DNA of 64,000 nt from Pseudarthrobacter siccitolerans (GTDB lineage Bacteria > Actinomycetota > Actinomycetes > Actinomycetales > Micrococcaceae), in the NCBI RefSeq assembly GCF_030823375.1, contig NZ_JAUSXB010000001.1, positions 2,294,001 to 2,358,000 of the forward strand, given 5' to 3'. Both the position numbers and the translations under genes were made by a program. Positions 34,653 to 43,043 of the stretch are shown in pieces (position 1 is the first letter of the stretch; the number at the start of each line of letters is the position of its first letter). The notes under the pieces were generated by a model, which ran no database searches, was not told the origin of the DNA, and saw nothing but the letters and a program-made list of their open reading frames with translations.

Positions 34653-35275
34653 CAGGAGAAGACGGGCTCCGTTGCTGCCTTCCGGGAGGCGAAGGAGCTC
34701 AGGACCCCGGTCTTCGCGAGGCCGCGCGTGGCGACCCAGGACAGTGCGCCGGCAATGATGGCGCCCGAGATGGCCGTGAAAATGATGTACGCCAGCTTGT
34801 CCCCGCCCGAGTAGGCGATGTTCCAGCCCCACGGCGCGAAGGAATCGTTCAGGCCGCAAAACAGCCCGGCGCCGGCCCCGGCAAGCAGGGATACCGGCAG
34901 GTTGAACTTCCTGTACACGAAGATGGCGAAAATGATCTCTGCACCCAGGCCCTGGACGAAGCCGGAGAAGAGCACGGAGGCGCCGTACTGTGACCCCATC
35001 AGCAGTTCACCGGTGGCGGCCACGGTCTCGCAGAACAGTGCTGCGCCCGGTTTGCGGATGATAAGCATGCCCAGCGCGGCCGGGATCATCCAGCCGCCGG
35101 CGATCAGGCCGGTCAGGGGCGGGTAGACGGCGTTCATGGGGGCCGAGACTGCGGCGGCCCCCTGGGACCAGGCCCAGAAGATGACTCCGCCGGCGATGGC
35201 GATCAAGGCTGCCACCACGATGTCCACAACGCGCCAGGACTTGCTGGTGGTCTTCTTTACTGCTGTTGTTGCCAT
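34652..35275 (-). CDS. ykoE: YkoE-type substrate-binding (S) subunit of ECF transporter
   Basis: A 207-residue membrane protein with about six helices, of the YkoE/thiamine S-subunit type (AAAVSAPMNAVYPPLTGLIAGGWMIPAALGMLIIRKPGAALFCETVAATGELLMG and GLGAEIIFAIFVYRKFNLP). It binds hydroxymethylpyrimidine or thiamine for the ECF complex. AGGAGGATC lies just before ATG 35275. It lies behind a TPP riboswitch (35351-35470), which supports a role in thiamine or precursor uptake. Confidence 0.92.
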   Translation of the reverse strand: MATTAVKKTTSKSWRVVDIVVAALIAIAGGVIFWAWSQGAAAVSAPMNAVYPPLTGLIAGGWMIPAALGMLIIRKPGAALFCETVAATGELLMGSQYGASVLFSGFVQGLGAEIIFAIFVYRKFNLPVSLLAGAGAGLFCGLNDSFAPWGWNIAYSGGDKLAYIIFTAISGAIIAGALSWVATRGLAKTGVLSSFASRKAATEPVFS

Positions 35276-35350
35276 GCGATCCTCCTGAGGAACAGGAGGG
35301 GAAAGTGGACCGGCCGGCGCTGCTGCCGCGGCCGGACACACTTCGAGAAC

Positions 35351-35470
35351 TCGACTCCCTTGCGCCGGTACTAACCGGATCAGGTTCGAGGGTCTGCGGC
35401 TGTCCGCACTCTCAGCGCCCACCTGCGGATCCTGGCATGGCCAGAACTGCCGACGGCGGCGCTCCCCTGT
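35351..35470 (-). promoter_or_regulatory. TPP riboswitch
   Basis: On the minus strand this leader has the THI-box landmarks in order: CAGGGGAGC, then GCGCTGAGAGTGCGG, then ACCCTCGAACCTGATCCGG, then TACCGGCGCAAGGGAGTC at the end. It lies directly before the ykoE operon, so thiamine pyrophosphate would shut off uptake when plentiful. Confidence 0.92.
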
Positions 35471-35550
35471 CGTTGAATGATTCTGTAGGTAAAACAATGC
35501 CCTGATGGGCGTGGTCCAGTTTACACCGGAGGAGGGGTAGATTGTGGGCC

Positions 35551-36093
35551 ATGACTGCCAATTCGCGGGATATGACTGAGTTCGATCCCGACTCGGATGA
35601 CACCCAGCCGGAAGGCTCCCTGCAAACGCTCATCGCCCGGATCGAGGGTGAAATCCGCGAGCTCCAGTTCCCCCGGTTCTCCATGGACGATGCGCTGAAC
35701 CTGGGGCTGTTGCTGGTGGAACTGGGCAAGGAGGACCAGCTCCCCATCGCCATCGACATCACCAAGGGTGAACAGGTCCTGTTCCATGTCGCCCTGCCGG
35801 GCGCCACCCCGGACAACGAGCACTGGATCCGGGCCAAACAGCGTACCGCTGCCCGGTACGAGGTGCCGTCCCTGCTGGTGGGGCTCCGCGGACGGCTCCG
35901 CGGCGGACGGATTGAAGACCAGGCCTGGTTCGATCAAAGCCGGTACGCAGCCCACGGCGGCTCCTTCCCGGTCTATGTCACGGGGGTGGGCGCGGTAGCC
36001 GCCGTGACTGTTTCGGGGCTTCCCCAGGTGGAGGACCACAACATGGTGGTTCGGGCCCTGCGCGAAGTCCTTGGTTCCATGGGCGCGGACTGA
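35551..36093 (+). CDS. UPF0303/HbpS-like haem-degrading-domain protein
   Basis: A 180-residue protein of the UPF0303/DUF336 type. It shows VLFHVALPGATPDNEHWIRAKQRTAARYEVPSLLVGL, YAAHGGSFPVYVTGVGAVAAVTVSGLPQVEDHNMVVRALRE, the usual DHxxVV ending. Members bind haem or act as chaperones for haem/flavin proteins; activity here is not known. ATG 35551 has TAGATT 7 nt upstream; a TTG at 35542 with GGAGG upstream is another option. It shares the intergenic region with the TPP riboswitch. Confidence 0.85.
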   Translation: MTANSRDMTEFDPDSDDTQPEGSLQTLIARIEGEIRELQFPRFSMDDALNLGLLLVELGKEDQLPIAIDITKGEQVLFHVALPGATPDNEHWIRAKQRTAARYEVPSLLVGLRGRLRGGRIEDQAWFDQSRYAAHGGSFPVYVTGVGAVAAVTVSGLPQVEDHNMVVRALREVLGSMGAD

Positions 36094-36169
36094 CGCCGGG
36101 CGTGGGTGAGATCGGACGCGGGGAGAGATCAGGCCAGAGCTGACGTCGGGCTTTGGCGGGGAGGGCACC

Positions 36170-36379
36170 ATGAGCGGTCCCGTGGAGGAGAACCTGGTGC
36201 GGGCGGCGGTGGACAAAGCCGAGGACGAGATGATCTTCATCGGCCCGGACCACCCTTACTACCCGCTGCTCGCGGAACTTGTGGCCGCCGTCGGGATGGC
36301 CTGGCAGCAGGGGTACGAGCAGGGCCGCCACGGCGGGCGCCACCCGAACCCTTATACGTGGAACAGCCCGGAGGAGTGA
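36170..36379 (+). CDS. Small hypothetical protein
   Basis: A 69-residue soluble protein with a GGGGAGGGCACC ribosome site before the ATG. The sequence is mixed acidic at the N-terminus (ENLVRAAVDKAEDEMIF) with a His/Gly-rich end (QGRHGGRHPNPYTW). No family is recognised. It lies 76 nt after the HbpS-like gene on the same strand and may be cotranscribed. Confidence 0.7.
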   Translation: MSGPVEENLVRAAVDKAEDEMIFIGPDHPYYPLLAELVAAVGMAWQQGYEQGRHGGRHPNPYTWNSPEE

Positions 36380-36409
36380 GGGCGGGCGGGAAGCGTGCTT
36401 AGCTTTTAT

Positions 36410-36427
36410 TAGTAATCATGCTTACTA
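36410..36427 (+). promoter_or_regulatory. TAGTAA/TTACTA palindrome before the DUF4383 gene
   Basis: Perfect 6-bp arms (36410-36415, 36422-36427) with a TCATGC spacer lie about 30 nt before the DUF4383 start. The AT-rich block may overlap a promoter -10. The tyrosine phosphatase gene has a related GCATGCTTAGTAT just before its start (13850-13859), so the element may be a shared regulator site. Confidence 0.5.
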
Positions 36428-36458
36428 TGTTGTTCCCGGCTTTTGAGGAGTACAGGTT

Positions 36459-36938
36459 ATGGCGGTCAGCACCCAGGCCACCGCAGCGAGGACCGGCCTG
36501 CAGAAGGCCACCCGAGCCACGGGCGCAATTTTCCTGCTGCTGGGAATTTTGGGATTCATTCCGGGCGTGACCGCCAACTACGGTTCCCTGCGCTTCGCGG
36601 GGCCCGGCTCTGGAGCGGAGCTGTTCGGCATCTTCCAGGTGTCCGTTTTGCACAACGGCGTCCACCTTTTGTTCGGTATCGCCGGCCTGGTGATGGCCAG
36701 GACGCACCGGCAGGGGAGGAACTTCCTCATCTACGGGGGCGTGGCCTATTTGTTCCTGTGGCTCTACGGACTGTTGGTGGGTGATGACCTGCCGGCGAAC
36801 TTCCTTCCCGAGAACAATGCGGACATATGGCTGCACCTGGCACTGAGCCTTGCCATGATCGCCCTGGCCATTCTGTTGTCCCCTCGGACCGTCCCCGGCA
36901 CCGCCTCGCGGGACCCCGACGCGGCGAACGAGACCTGA
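36459..36938 (+). CDS. DUF4383 membrane protein
   Basis: A 159-residue protein with four likely helices (TGAIFLLLGILGFIPGV, SVLHNGVHLLFGIAGLVM, FLIYGGVAYLFLWLYGLLVG, WLHLALSLAMIALAILL), matching DUF4383. The motif NADIWLHLALSLAMI is typical. Function is unknown; many actinobacteria carry it near stress genes. GAGGAG precedes ATG 36459. It lies just upstream of the HDO cassette on the same strand. Confidence 0.9.
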   Translation: MAVSTQATAARTGLQKATRATGAIFLLLGILGFIPGVTANYGSLRFAGPGSGAELFGIFQVSVLHNGVHLLFGIAGLVMARTHRQGRNFLIYGGVAYLFLWLYGLLVGDDLPANFLPENNADIWLHLALSLAMIALAILLSPRTVPGTASRDPDAANET

Positions 36939-37004
36939 CCGTCCATAAGACCGGCTGTCGAAGACGCAGCACCGGCAGCAATTCCGTCCGCCCAAAGGAG
37001 AATC

Positions 37005-38066
37005 ATGAAGATCCCGGAACCCCGAGGTCCCATCAGCAGTACCCTGTTCACGACCCTCGCCCACATGCCCGGCAGCGCTGAGGGAGCCGCCGCCGTCGAG
37101 GAACTGCGCCTGCTGGCCACACCCGGGGCGGCGTCATCCGCTGACATCGTCGGGGACGACGACGCCCAGCTGGCCCTTTTCTGCCTTTACGAGCTGCACT
37201 ACTCCGGACTTGTTGGCGTCAGCGATGAGTGGGAGTGGGAACCCGGGCTGATCCAGGTCCGCCGCCTTCTTGAACGGCCCTTTGAAGTGGCGCTCCGGAC
37301 TGCCGCGGCATCCGCTGCCGGAGAGATCAACGTACCGGCCGCTGCGAAGCTGACCAGTGACGCCGTGGCGGACATCCTTTTCGGACTGGCCGCCGGTGAC
37401 ACCGGGCCCAGCGTCTCCCGCTTTGTCGCCAAGAAGGCGACCCTGGACCAGCTCAAGGAGTTCCTGATCCACAAGTCCATCTACCAGCTCAAGGAAGCGG
37501 ACCCGCACACCTGGGCCGTCCCCCGCCTCACCGGAAGGCCCAAGGCTGCCCTCGTGGAGATCCAGGCCGATGAGTACGGCGGCGGGCGCCCCGAACGTAT
37601 GCACAGCGCCCTGTTCGCCCGGACCATGCGCGGGTTGGGCCTGGACGACAGTTATGGCGCCTACGTGGACACCGTTCCCGCCGTCTCCCTCGCCGCAGTG
37701 AACATGATGTCCCTCTTCGGGTTGAACCGCCGGCTCCGCGGGGCCATCACCGGGCACCTGGCCATCTACGAGATGACCTCCTCGCAGCCGAACCGGCTGT
37801 ACGGCAACGGCTTCCGGCGGCACGGCTTCGAAGCCGGGGTGACCCACTACTTCGACGAACATGTGGAAGCCGACGCCGTCCACGAGCAGATCGCCGGGCG
37901 CGACCTGGCAGGCGGCCTGGTGGAGGCCGAGCCTGAGTTGCTTGCTGACGTCCTGTTTGGTGCCACGGCGGCGATGGCCATCGACGGCAGGCTGTCCACC
38001 CACCTCCTGGCCAGCTGGGAAAACGGCATGACCTCGCTGAGGGCGGCAGTACCGGCGGCAGCATGA
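37005..38066 (+). CDS. Haem-oxygenase-like iron-containing redox enzyme (HDO superfamily)
   Basis: A 353-residue all-helical protein of the iron-containing redox enzyme family. Candidate diiron ligands are spread over helices: E185/E190 (LVEIQADEYGGG), H200, E256, H281 (THYFDEHVEADAVHEQ) with D284/E285/H286 and H293/E294. Related proteins such as UndA and SznF are non-haem diiron oxygenases that act on fatty acids, amino acids or N-hydroxylate amines. AAAGGAG precedes the ATG. The stop overlaps the glycosyltransferase start by 4 nt, so the two are coupled; a CDGSH [2Fe-2S] gene follows. The substrate is unknown. Confidence 0.88.
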   Translation: MKIPEPRGPISSTLFTTLAHMPGSAEGAAAVEELRLLATPGAASSADIVGDDDAQLALFCLYELHYSGLVGVSDEWEWEPGLIQVRRLLERPFEVALRTAAASAAGEINVPAAAKLTSDAVADILFGLAAGDTGPSVSRFVAKKATLDQLKEFLIHKSIYQLKEADPHTWAVPRLTGRPKAALVEIQADEYGGGRPERMHSALFARTMRGLGLDDSYGAYVDTVPAVSLAAVNMMSLFGLNRRLRGAITGHLAIYEMTSSQPNRLYGNGFRRHGFEAGVTHYFDEHVEADAVHEQIAGRDLAGGLVEAEPELLADVLFGATAAMAIDGRLSTHLLASWENGMTSLRAAVPAAA

Positions 38067-39116
38067 ATACCCCGATCGCAGGGCCCTCCGCGGAGTACAT
38101 CCTGCCGCTGCGCTGGGCGGCGGAGACGGAACTGAACTCGGAGCTGCAGGACCTCGCCGCCTACCTTGAGCGCCTTCTTGAATGGATTCCCGTCACCGTG
38201 GTGGACGGCTCCGCCCCTGAGCTGTTCGAGCGGCACCACGCTGTTTTTCCACAGGGCGTCCGCCACCTCCAGCCCGGGCCCGCCGGCGGTAATGGCAAGG
38301 TGGCCGGTGTCATGACCGGGGTGCGCGCCTCCTCGGCGGAACTGCTGGTGATAGCCGACGACGACGTGCGCTACACGCGTGAGTCGCTCGCCGCCGTCGT
38401 CCATCACCTCAGCTCGGCGGACATAGTGCGGCCGCAGAATTACTTTGACCCGCTGCCCTGGCATGCGTGGTGGGACACATCACGGACCCTGGTCAACCGG
38501 GGCCTGGTCGGCGGACTACCCTGGCACCCTGGCCGTTCGCAGGAGCGCACTGCTGGCAACCGGCGGCTACGATCCCGTGCTGTTCGAAAACCTTGAGCTG
38601 ATCCGGACCGTCAAGGCAGCCGGCGGCCGCGAAAAGATAGTGCCGGATTTGTTTGTGGCCCGCAGGCCGCCGAAGTTCCGGCACTTCCTCAAGCAGCGCA
38701 CGCGCCAGGCCTACGATGACTTCGCCCAGCCCCGGCGCCTCGCCGCCGAACTTGCCCTGCTGCCGGTGATTGCCTGCGCAGCCCGCCTTCCCGCCGGCCG
38801 GCGACGGACTGCCCTCCTGGGCCTGGTTGCGGCGCCCGTCCTCGTCGCCGAGATGGGACGACGGCGGCACTCCGGGACGGCGGCCTTTCCCTTCCGCGCA
38901 GTGTGGTTCGCCCCGCTGTGGACCCTCGAGCGGGCGGCCTGCATTTGGATCGCCCTGGCGTTCCGTTTGGGCGGGGGCGTGCCCTACGCCGGAACCCGGC
39001 TTAAGACTGCCGCCCACTCGGAGGCGGAACTCCGGCGCCGGCACCAGGGCAAACTCTCCACAATGCAGGGCGGCGCCCGGAGTTTTACCGACAACCCAAA
39101 CAAGGAGCAGCCATGA
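38063..39116 (+). pseudogene. Glycosyltransferase (family 2-like) gene with frameshift
   Basis: A glycosyltransferase of about 350 residues. The first frame has a GT-A type core with the DxD motif in LLVIADDDVRYTRESL, then PWHAWWDTSRTLVNRG; it stops at 38596. The protein carries on in the +1 frame with DYPGTLAVRRSALLATGGYDPVLFENLELIRTVKAAGG and C-terminal hydrophobic segments, ending at 39116. The change lies near 38505-38520 and fits one extra base. Its start overlaps the HDO gene and its end overlaps the CDGSH gene, both by 4 nt, so the operon is laid out as if the gene were whole. Confidence 0.87.
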
Positions 39117-39328
39117 ACCAGGAACCCGCCGAAAGCTCCATCGTGGTGTGCCCCGACGGCCCGCTGATTATTCGGGGCGACTTCGACATCGTCACGCCGT
39201 CCGGTGCCCGGGTCCCCCGCCAGCGCCAAACGGTGGCACTGTGCCGCTGCGGCGCGTCAGCCATCAAGCCCTATTGTGACGGCACCCACAAAATGATCAA
39301 GTTCCGGACGGAACCTCCTGCCAATTGA
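39113..39328 (+). CDS. CDGSH iron-sulfur domain protein
   Basis: A 71-residue protein with a CDGSH motif, LCRCGASAIKPYCDGTHK: Cys44, Cys46, Cys55 and His59 bind a [2Fe-2S] cluster. The Ser of CDGSH is Thr, a common change. It is coupled to the glycosyltransferase by an ATGA overlap. It may pass electrons to the diiron oxidase two genes upstream. Confidence 0.92.
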   Translation: MNQEPAESSIVVCPDGPLIIRGDFDIVTPSGARVPRQRQTVALCRCGASAIKPYCDGTHKMIKFRTEPPAN

Positions 39329-39425
39329 CGCAGCTACATGCCGGCCGCCGTTGCTGTGCCGTAGCCGCAGAATGGGCGGTTAGGCTGGGTACAGCCCGTT
39401 TTTCCGCCCGCAAGGAGTACAAAGA

Positions 39426-39689
39426 ATGAATCTCTTCATCAAGCTGCTCGGTACCGGTATAAGCCTTGGCGCCGGCTTCATCGGGACCAAGCTGGTCAAC
39501 ACCGTCTGGGAAAAGAGCACCGGACGCAAGCCGCCCACCGGCAAGGACGAGGACATCCCCACCAGCCTGCAGTCCGCCCTGACGTTCGCGCTGATCTCGG
39601 CCTCCGTCAGCACCATCATCCAGGTCCTGGCCAACCGCGGCACCCAGCGTGCCATCACCCGGTTCGCCAAGAGCCAGGACATCGTCTGA
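39426..39689 (+). CDS. DUF4235 membrane protein
   Basis: An 87-residue protein with two helices (IKLLGTGISLGAGFIGTKLVNTVWEKSTGR and SALTFALISASVSTIIQVLANRGTQRAITRF), matching DUF4235. Its function is unknown. AAGGAG lies about 8 nt upstream of the ATG, and TAGGCT at about 39383 gives a possible promoter with a short leader. It is separated by 97 nt from the CDGSH gene and may be independent. Confidence 0.88.
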   Translation: MNLFIKLLGTGISLGAGFIGTKLVNTVWEKSTGRKPPTGKDEDIPTSLQSALTFALISASVSTIIQVLANRGTQRAITRFAKSQDIV

Positions 39690-39703
39690 CGCCTTAGCCG
39701 CTT

Positions 39704-40114
39704 CTAGTTCAACGAGCCGTCGCCGGAACCGTCCTCGCGGGCGGTTTTGGCGGCGGCTTTTTGCACTACCGCCTCCAGTTCGTCGGCCGTCAGCAGTTCG
39801 CGGTGCAGGTGCTTGGTGCGGTAGCCGGCCCGGCCCACCATGTGCGCGGACACCGGCACCGTCAACAGCTGGAAGATCCAGGCGACCACCAGCGCCGGCC
39901 ACACCCACCAGGTGCGCATCTGCAACCCGATCGAGGCCAGCAGCAGGAACAGCCCCAGCACCTGCGGTTTGGTGGCCGCGTGCATACGGCTCAAAAGGTC
40001 CGGGAAACGGAGCAGGCCGATCGCCGCACCCAGGGACATCACCGCACCGACCACCATAAACACGGCGGACAGCAGGTCAATCCAGAAATCCAGGCCAGTG
40101 GCGTCAGGACTCAT
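39704..40114 (-). CDS. mnhG: MnhG/MrpG antiporter subunit
   Basis: A 136-residue membrane subunit of the Mrp Na+/H+ antiporter with three helices (FMVVGAVMSLGAAIGLLRFPDLLSRMHAATKPQVLGLFLLL, RTWWVWPALVVAWIFQLLTVPVSAHMVGRA). FPDLLSRMHAATK is the family signature. ATG 40114 overlaps the mnhF stop by 11 nt. It is the last gene of the mnhA-G operon. Confidence 0.94.
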   Translation of the reverse strand: MSPDATGLDFWIDLLSAVFMVVGAVMSLGAAIGLLRFPDLLSRMHAATKPQVLGLFLLLASIGLQMRTWWVWPALVVAWIFQLLTVPVSAHMVGRAGYRTKHLHRELLTADELEAVVQKAAAKTAREDGSGDGSLN

Positions 40115-40382
40115 CCGGCTGCTCCCTTCGGTCTGCCACAAAGCGGGCAACAGTGACGGACCCGATGAACCCGATGATGGAGATGGCCACCACCAGCATC
40201 AGGTTGTTCAGGTGCCGGTTCACGGCCATGTCCACGCACAAGGCCCCGCCCAGGATGGCGAGCAGGACGTCCGCCGCGAGCACCCGGTCAAGCAGTGACG
40301 GGCCCCGCGAAATCCTGATGATGGCCCCGCCCGCGGCGAGCGAGAAGATGACGGCTGTGAGAACCAGGACGGTCTGCATCAA
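40104..40382 (-). CDS. mnhF: MnhF/MrpF antiporter subunit
   Basis: A 92-residue membrane subunit with three helices and the MrpF motif IRISRGPSLLDRVLAADVLLAILGG. It overlaps mnhE by 4 nt at its start and mnhG by 11 nt at its end. Confidence 0.94.
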   Translation of the reverse strand: MMQTVLVLTAVIFSLAAGGAIIRISRGPSLLDRVLAADVLLAILGGALCVDMAVNRHLNNLMLVVAISIIGFIGSVTVARFVADRREQPDES

Positions 40383-40924
40383 GGGGCTGTCTCCATCCGT
40401 ACGGCGTCGAGTTCTTCCCTGGTGCCCATGATCCGGATCAGCCCGGCCTCGATGGACCGGACCTCCTGCCGAAAGTTCTCCACATCTTCAGCGGAGCTGA
40501 TGTTCAGGGCGTGCAGGTACAGGGTGGAGGTTGACCGGTCCACCTCCACCACCAGCGAGCCCGGAATCAGGGAAATGACATGCCCGGTGGCGGTGACCAG
40601 CAGGTCCTGGTGGCTCCGGAGCGTCACCGCCACCAACGCGTTCTTGACCTCGGACCCGCGCATCACGGCAAGGTACAGGACTTGGGCACTGGCCACCGCC
40701 ACCTTCGCCAGGAACATCAGCGAGAAGGGCACGGCGTAAAGGATGTTGAAGCGGCCGCTCAGCTCAACCGGCGGCAGATAGAACAGCCGGGCCACAGCCA
40801 CGGCCAGCAGGGCGCCGAACAGGAGGTTTCCCGGGCTGAAGTCCTGCCACAGGGCGCCCCAGACGATCACCAGCCACACCAGGAGCGGGAGTTCCTGGCG
40901 CAGCGAAATACGGCGTCGGCTCAT
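40379..40924 (-). CDS. mnhE: MnhE/MrpE antiporter subunit
   Basis: A 181-residue subunit. The N-terminal half has two or three helices (LPLLVWLVIVWGALWQDFSPGNLLFGALLAVAVARLF, VPFSLMFLAKVAVASAQVLYLAVM). The C-terminal half is cytoplasmic, with LVTATGHVISLIPGSLVVEVDRSTSTLYLHAL. Both overlaps with neighbours are 4 nt. Confidence 0.94.
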   Translation of the reverse strand: MSRRRISLRQELPLLVWLVIVWGALWQDFSPGNLLFGALLAVAVARLFYLPPVELSGRFNILYAVPFSLMFLAKVAVASAQVLYLAVMRGSEVKNALVAVTLRSHQDLLVTATGHVISLIPGSLVVEVDRSTSTLYLHALNISSAEDVENFRQEVRSIEAGLIRIMGTREELDAVRMETAP

Positions 40925-42525
40925 TTTCCGCCTCCGGTCGTGAGGATCATGGGCACCACGGTGTCCTCGCCCAGGACTGCCTGGATATAGGCAGACCTGT
41001 TGAGCATGTCGCGGGCGGCCTGATCGGAAACTTCAAACAGCGGACCCGCGAACACTGTCAGCGCGACGCCGAGAACCACCAGTCCCAGCGTTGAGCCCAC
41101 CATGGTGCGCGGCAGGAGCGTTACGGTGTTGCGCTTGGCCCCCGGCCCGGCAACCCTCGCCCCCGGCGCGGCGAGGAGCACGGGATCCGGGTGCTCGGCG
41201 TCGGTGGGCCTGCGCCAGAAGGCGCGGTTCCACACTCTGGCGATGGCCAGCAGCGTCAGGAGGCTGGTGACCACGCCGCCGATTACCAGGGCGTAGGCCA
41301 GCGGCGTGCCCAGCTCGATGCCGGCCTGCATCAGCCCCACCTTCCCGAGGAACCCGGAGAAGGGCGGGATGCCTGCCAGGTTCATGGCGGGAACGAAGAA
41401 CAGCAGCGCCAGCAGGGGCGAGAGTTTGGCGAGCCCGCCCAGGCGATCCACCGACGAGCTGCCGCCACGGCGCTCAATCAGGCCCGTCACCAGGAACAAG
41501 CTGGTCTGGATGGTGATGTGGTGGGCCACGTAGAAGACCGCCGCCCCCAGTCCGGCGGCGGAGGACATGGCCAGCCCGAACACCATGTAGCCGATGTGGC
41601 TGACCAGGGTGAACGAGAGCAGACGTTTGATGTCGTTCTGGGCCAGCGCACCAAGGATTCCCACCACCATGGTCAACAGCGCGGCCACCATGAGGGGCGT
41701 GTTCAGCGTGTCTCCGGGGAAAAGCAGGGTCTCCGTCCGCACCATCGCGTAAACACCCACTTTGGTCAGCAGGCCCGCGAACACGGCGGTGACCGGCGCA
41801 GGGGCGGTGGGATAGGAGTCAGGCAGCCAGAAGGACAGCGGGAAAACAGCGGCCTTGATGCCGAACGCCACCAGCAGCATCACGTGCAGGAGGGTTTTGG
41901 TTCCCTGGTCCAGTTCGCCGAGCTTGATGGCGAGGTCCGCCATGTTGACGGTTCCCGTGGCCCCGTAAACCATAGCGATGGAGATCAGGAACAGCACCGA
42001 GGACACCACGGACACCACCACATAAGTGACGCCTGCCCGGATCCGCGGCCCGGTCCCGCCCAGCGTCATCAGCACGTAGCTTGCCGTCAGCAGGATCTCG
42101 AAGCCCACGTAGAGGTTGAAGAGGTCACCGGACAGGAACGCATTGGACACTCCGGCCACCAGGATCAGGTACGTCGGGTGGAAGATCGAGACGGGCGCGT
42201 CATGGTCGCCGTCGGCCATGCCCTGCCCGGTGGCGTAGACCAGCACGGCCAGGCTCACCGCCGAGGAAACCACGAGCATCAACGAGGAGAACTGGTCCAC
42301 CACCATCACGATGCCCCACGGCGGCAGCCAGCCGCCGATGGTCACCGCGGCGGTGCCGCCGTCCCATACCGAGGCCAGCAGCAGGCATTCGAGCAGCAGC
42401 GTGAGGGACAGCAGGGCAATACTGACGGCGCGCTGGGCGCGTGAGTGCCGGATCAGCAGGAAGGTCAGGGCGGCGCCCAGGATGGGAAGTACGACGGCGA
42501 GCGGGGCAAAGCTTGCGATGTTCAC
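40921..42525 (-). CDS. mnhD: MnhD/MrpD antiporter subunit
   Basis: A 534-residue proton-translocating subunit, homologous to NADH dehydrogenase subunit ND4/ND2. About 14 helices; the channel motif VGFEILLTASYVLMTLGGTGPR and the lysine-bearing VMLLVAFGIKAAVFPLSFWLPDSYPTAPAPVTAVFAGLLTKVGVYAMVR are conserved. It overlaps mnhC by 4 nt. Confidence 0.95.
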   Translation of the reverse strand: MNIASFAPLAVVLPILGAALTFLLIRHSRAQRAVSIALLSLTLLLECLLLASVWDGGTAAVTIGGWLPPWGIVMVVDQFSSLMLVVSSAVSLAVLVYATGQGMADGDHDAPVSIFHPTYLILVAGVSNAFLSGDLFNLYVGFEILLTASYVLMTLGGTGPRIRAGVTYVVVSVVSSVLFLISIAMVYGATGTVNMADLAIKLGELDQGTKTLLHVMLLVAFGIKAAVFPLSFWLPDSYPTAPAPVTAVFAGLLTKVGVYAMVRTETLLFPGDTLNTPLMVAALLTMVVGILGALAQNDIKRLLSFTLVSHIGYMVFGLAMSSAAGLGAAVFYVAHHITIQTSLFLVTGLIERRGGSSSVDRLGGLAKLSPLLALLFFVPAMNLAGIPPFSGFLGKVGLMQAGIELGTPLAYALVIGGVVTSLLTLLAIARVWNRAFWRRPTDAEHPDPVLLAAPGARVAGPGAKRNTVTLLPRTMVGSTLGLVVLGVALTVFAGPLFEVSDQAARDMLNRSAYIQAVLGEDTVVPMILTTGGGK

Positions 42526-43043
42526 ATTCCGCCTCCTTCCGGGCCGGGGGCCACCTTCGTGGAGCCGGGTTTTTCTTCTGCGGCTGCGTGTTCGGCGGCC
42601 ATTTCACGGCCGCCTGCCAGAACCGTCGCCACCGGAAACTCGGAGGTCTCAGCGGGGATCTCGGCGTCGTCCTCGGCGTCGAAACTTGGGGTTACCGCAA
42701 CGCGGAGGTCTTCCACGTCATCCTGGATCTCATCCTGGCGGGCCAGGACCCAGGTGCGGTAAATGATGCCGAGCATAAATGCGGTGACGGCAAACGAGAT
42801 CACGATGGACGTCAGGATCAGGGCCTGCGGAAGGGGGTCGTTGTAATCCGCCGCCGCCGTCTCCTTTGAATAAAAGGGTGCGAGGCCGGCGTAGCCGCCA
42901 GTTGCCAGGATCAGCAGGTTGGTGGCGTTGGCCAGGAGCATCAGCCCCAGCAGCACGCGCGTGAGGCTGCGTTCCAGGATCAGGTAGATCCCGCAGGCGT
43001 ATAGGGCACCCATCACGATCAGCAGGGTCAGGTTGATGCTCAT
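42522..43043 (-). CDS. mnhC: MnhC/MrpC antiporter subunit with extended tail
   Basis: A 173-residue subunit homologous to NuoK. Three helices lie in the first ~110 residues (LTLLIVMGALYACGIYLILERSLTRVLLGLMLLANATNLLIL is the signature). The last 60 residues are an acidic, Ala/Glu-rich tail longer than in Bacillus MrpC. Overlaps mnhA and mnhD by 4 nt. Confidence 0.94.
   Translation of the reverse strand: MSINLTLLIVMGALYACGIYLILERSLTRVLLGLMLLANATNLLILATGGYAGLAPFYSKETAAADYNDPLPQALILTSIVISFAVTAFMLGIIYRTWVLARQDEIQDDVEDLRVAVTPSFDAEDDAEIPAETSEFPVATVLAGGREMAAEHAAAEEKPGSTKVAPGPEGGGM

Noticed and set aside
41191..42444. Plus-strand open frame opposite mnhD
   Set aside because: Antisense shadow; low-complexity His/Gln/Gly product.
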